A DNA stretch of 5,901 nt, taken from positions 1 through 5,901 of the forward strand of contig JABFVP010000251.1 of NCBI GenBank assembly GCA_013362725.1, in the 5' to 3' direction. A model generated the notes under the pieces. It made no database searches and was not told the DNA's origin. It saw only the letters and a program-made list of their open reading frames with translations. Within the stretch, counting starts at the first letter, position 1. The number at the start of each line of letters is the position of its first letter. Positions 5,818 to 5,901 of the stretch are shown in pieces. The DNA comes from Cupriavidus sp. (GTDB lineage Bacteria > Pseudomonadota > Gammaproteobacteria > Burkholderiales > Burkholderiaceae). The position numbers and the translations under genes are program-made.

Positions 5818-5854
5818 AAAAAGCCAGACTTATCGATTTAAGAATTCCGCTGGC
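5818..5854 (-). terminator. Weak intrinsic-terminator-like structure on the - strand
   Basis: Read on the - strand, GCCAG (5854-5850) can pair with CTGGC (5827-5823), which is followed at once by TTTTT (5822-5818). Inside the loop, CTTA and TAAG give a further 4-bp pairing. The stem is short with an asymmetric internal loop, so strength would be modest. It overlaps the stop codon of the possible - strand gene (5830-5832), where such a structure would be expected. Confidence 0.3.
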
Positions 5855-5901
5855 AGCCTGACGCCATTACCGTTGATGACATCCACTTCCCCGCCGGCTC
5901 C
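5830..5901 (-). CDS. Possible C-terminal end of a convergent - strand gene (23 codons, partial)
   Basis: On the - strand one frame is open from the right edge of the window to TAA at 5832-5830, giving 23 residues that include GGEVDVINGNGVRLPAEFLN. The other two - strand frames also stop within this stretch, one of them after 10 codons. The G/C bias at third positions (13 of 23 codons) is visibly lower than in the neighbouring genes, so this may be an accessory gene or not a gene at all. I do not recognise the family from so short a piece. A terminator-like structure at its end and the convergent orientation to the transporter are the only support. Confidence 0.3.
   Translation of the reverse strand, partial: GAGGEVDVINGNGVRLPAEFLNR

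Noticed and set aside
4596..5861. A 421-codon + strand frame overlapping the MFS gene.
   Set aside because: It is a frame-shifted shadow of the transporter, rich in A/G/R with no membrane segments, and it runs into the tandem array.
5830..5901. VapB/AbrB-type antitoxin, because GVRLPAEF resembles the AVRLPAEF motif of such proteins.
   Set aside because: Seven or eight residues are too few, and in that family the motif lies near the N-terminus, whereas here it would be at the C-terminal end.

Overview
The window is high-GC DNA, G/C-biased at third codon positions, most likely from a beta-proteobacterium of the Burkholderiaceae (a Cupriavidus/Ralstonia-like chromosome). That placement rests on gene content, gene order and composition, not on a database search. 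All complete genes are on the + strand.

Bases 1-3262 hold the succinylase branch of lysine/meso-diaminopimelate biosynthesis. They begin with the last 72 codons of dapC (N-succinyl-diaminopimelate aminotransferase). Complete dapD (tetrahydrodipicolinate N-succinyltransferase) follows, then a small coiled-coil protein with a C-terminal membrane helix, a YffB/ArsC-like thioredoxin-fold protein, and complete dapE (succinyl-diaminopimelate desuccinylase). DapD, DapC and DapE act in that order on the pathway that supplies lysine and the peptidoglycan cross-linking residue. Close behind dapE is prmB, the ribosomal protein L3 glutamine methyltransferase. From dapD to prmB the genes are closely spaced and co-directional and could be one transcript.

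Bases 4181-4458 form the largest intergenic gap. It contains a repeat element, a 13-bp tandem duplication and a weak promoter candidate. A 12-TM major facilitator superfamily transporter (4459-5730) follows. Its stop codon is followed directly by a 14-bp-period tandem array. The last ~70 bases read as the possible C-terminal end of a gene on the - strand that converges on the transporter, with a weak terminator-like structure at its end.

The most notable non-coding signal is a pair of related intergenic elements at 237-370 and 4198-4340. Each lies 16-17 nt after a stop codon (dapC, prmB). Each is built from two inverted hairpin-plus-tail halves and can fold into three consecutive stems, the middle one enclosing a spacer that is not conserved. 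They look like REP/BIME-type repeats. I see no phage, CRISPR, insertion sequence, tRNA or rRNA, and no convincing novel multi-gene system. The coding part is mostly well-known housekeeping functions.
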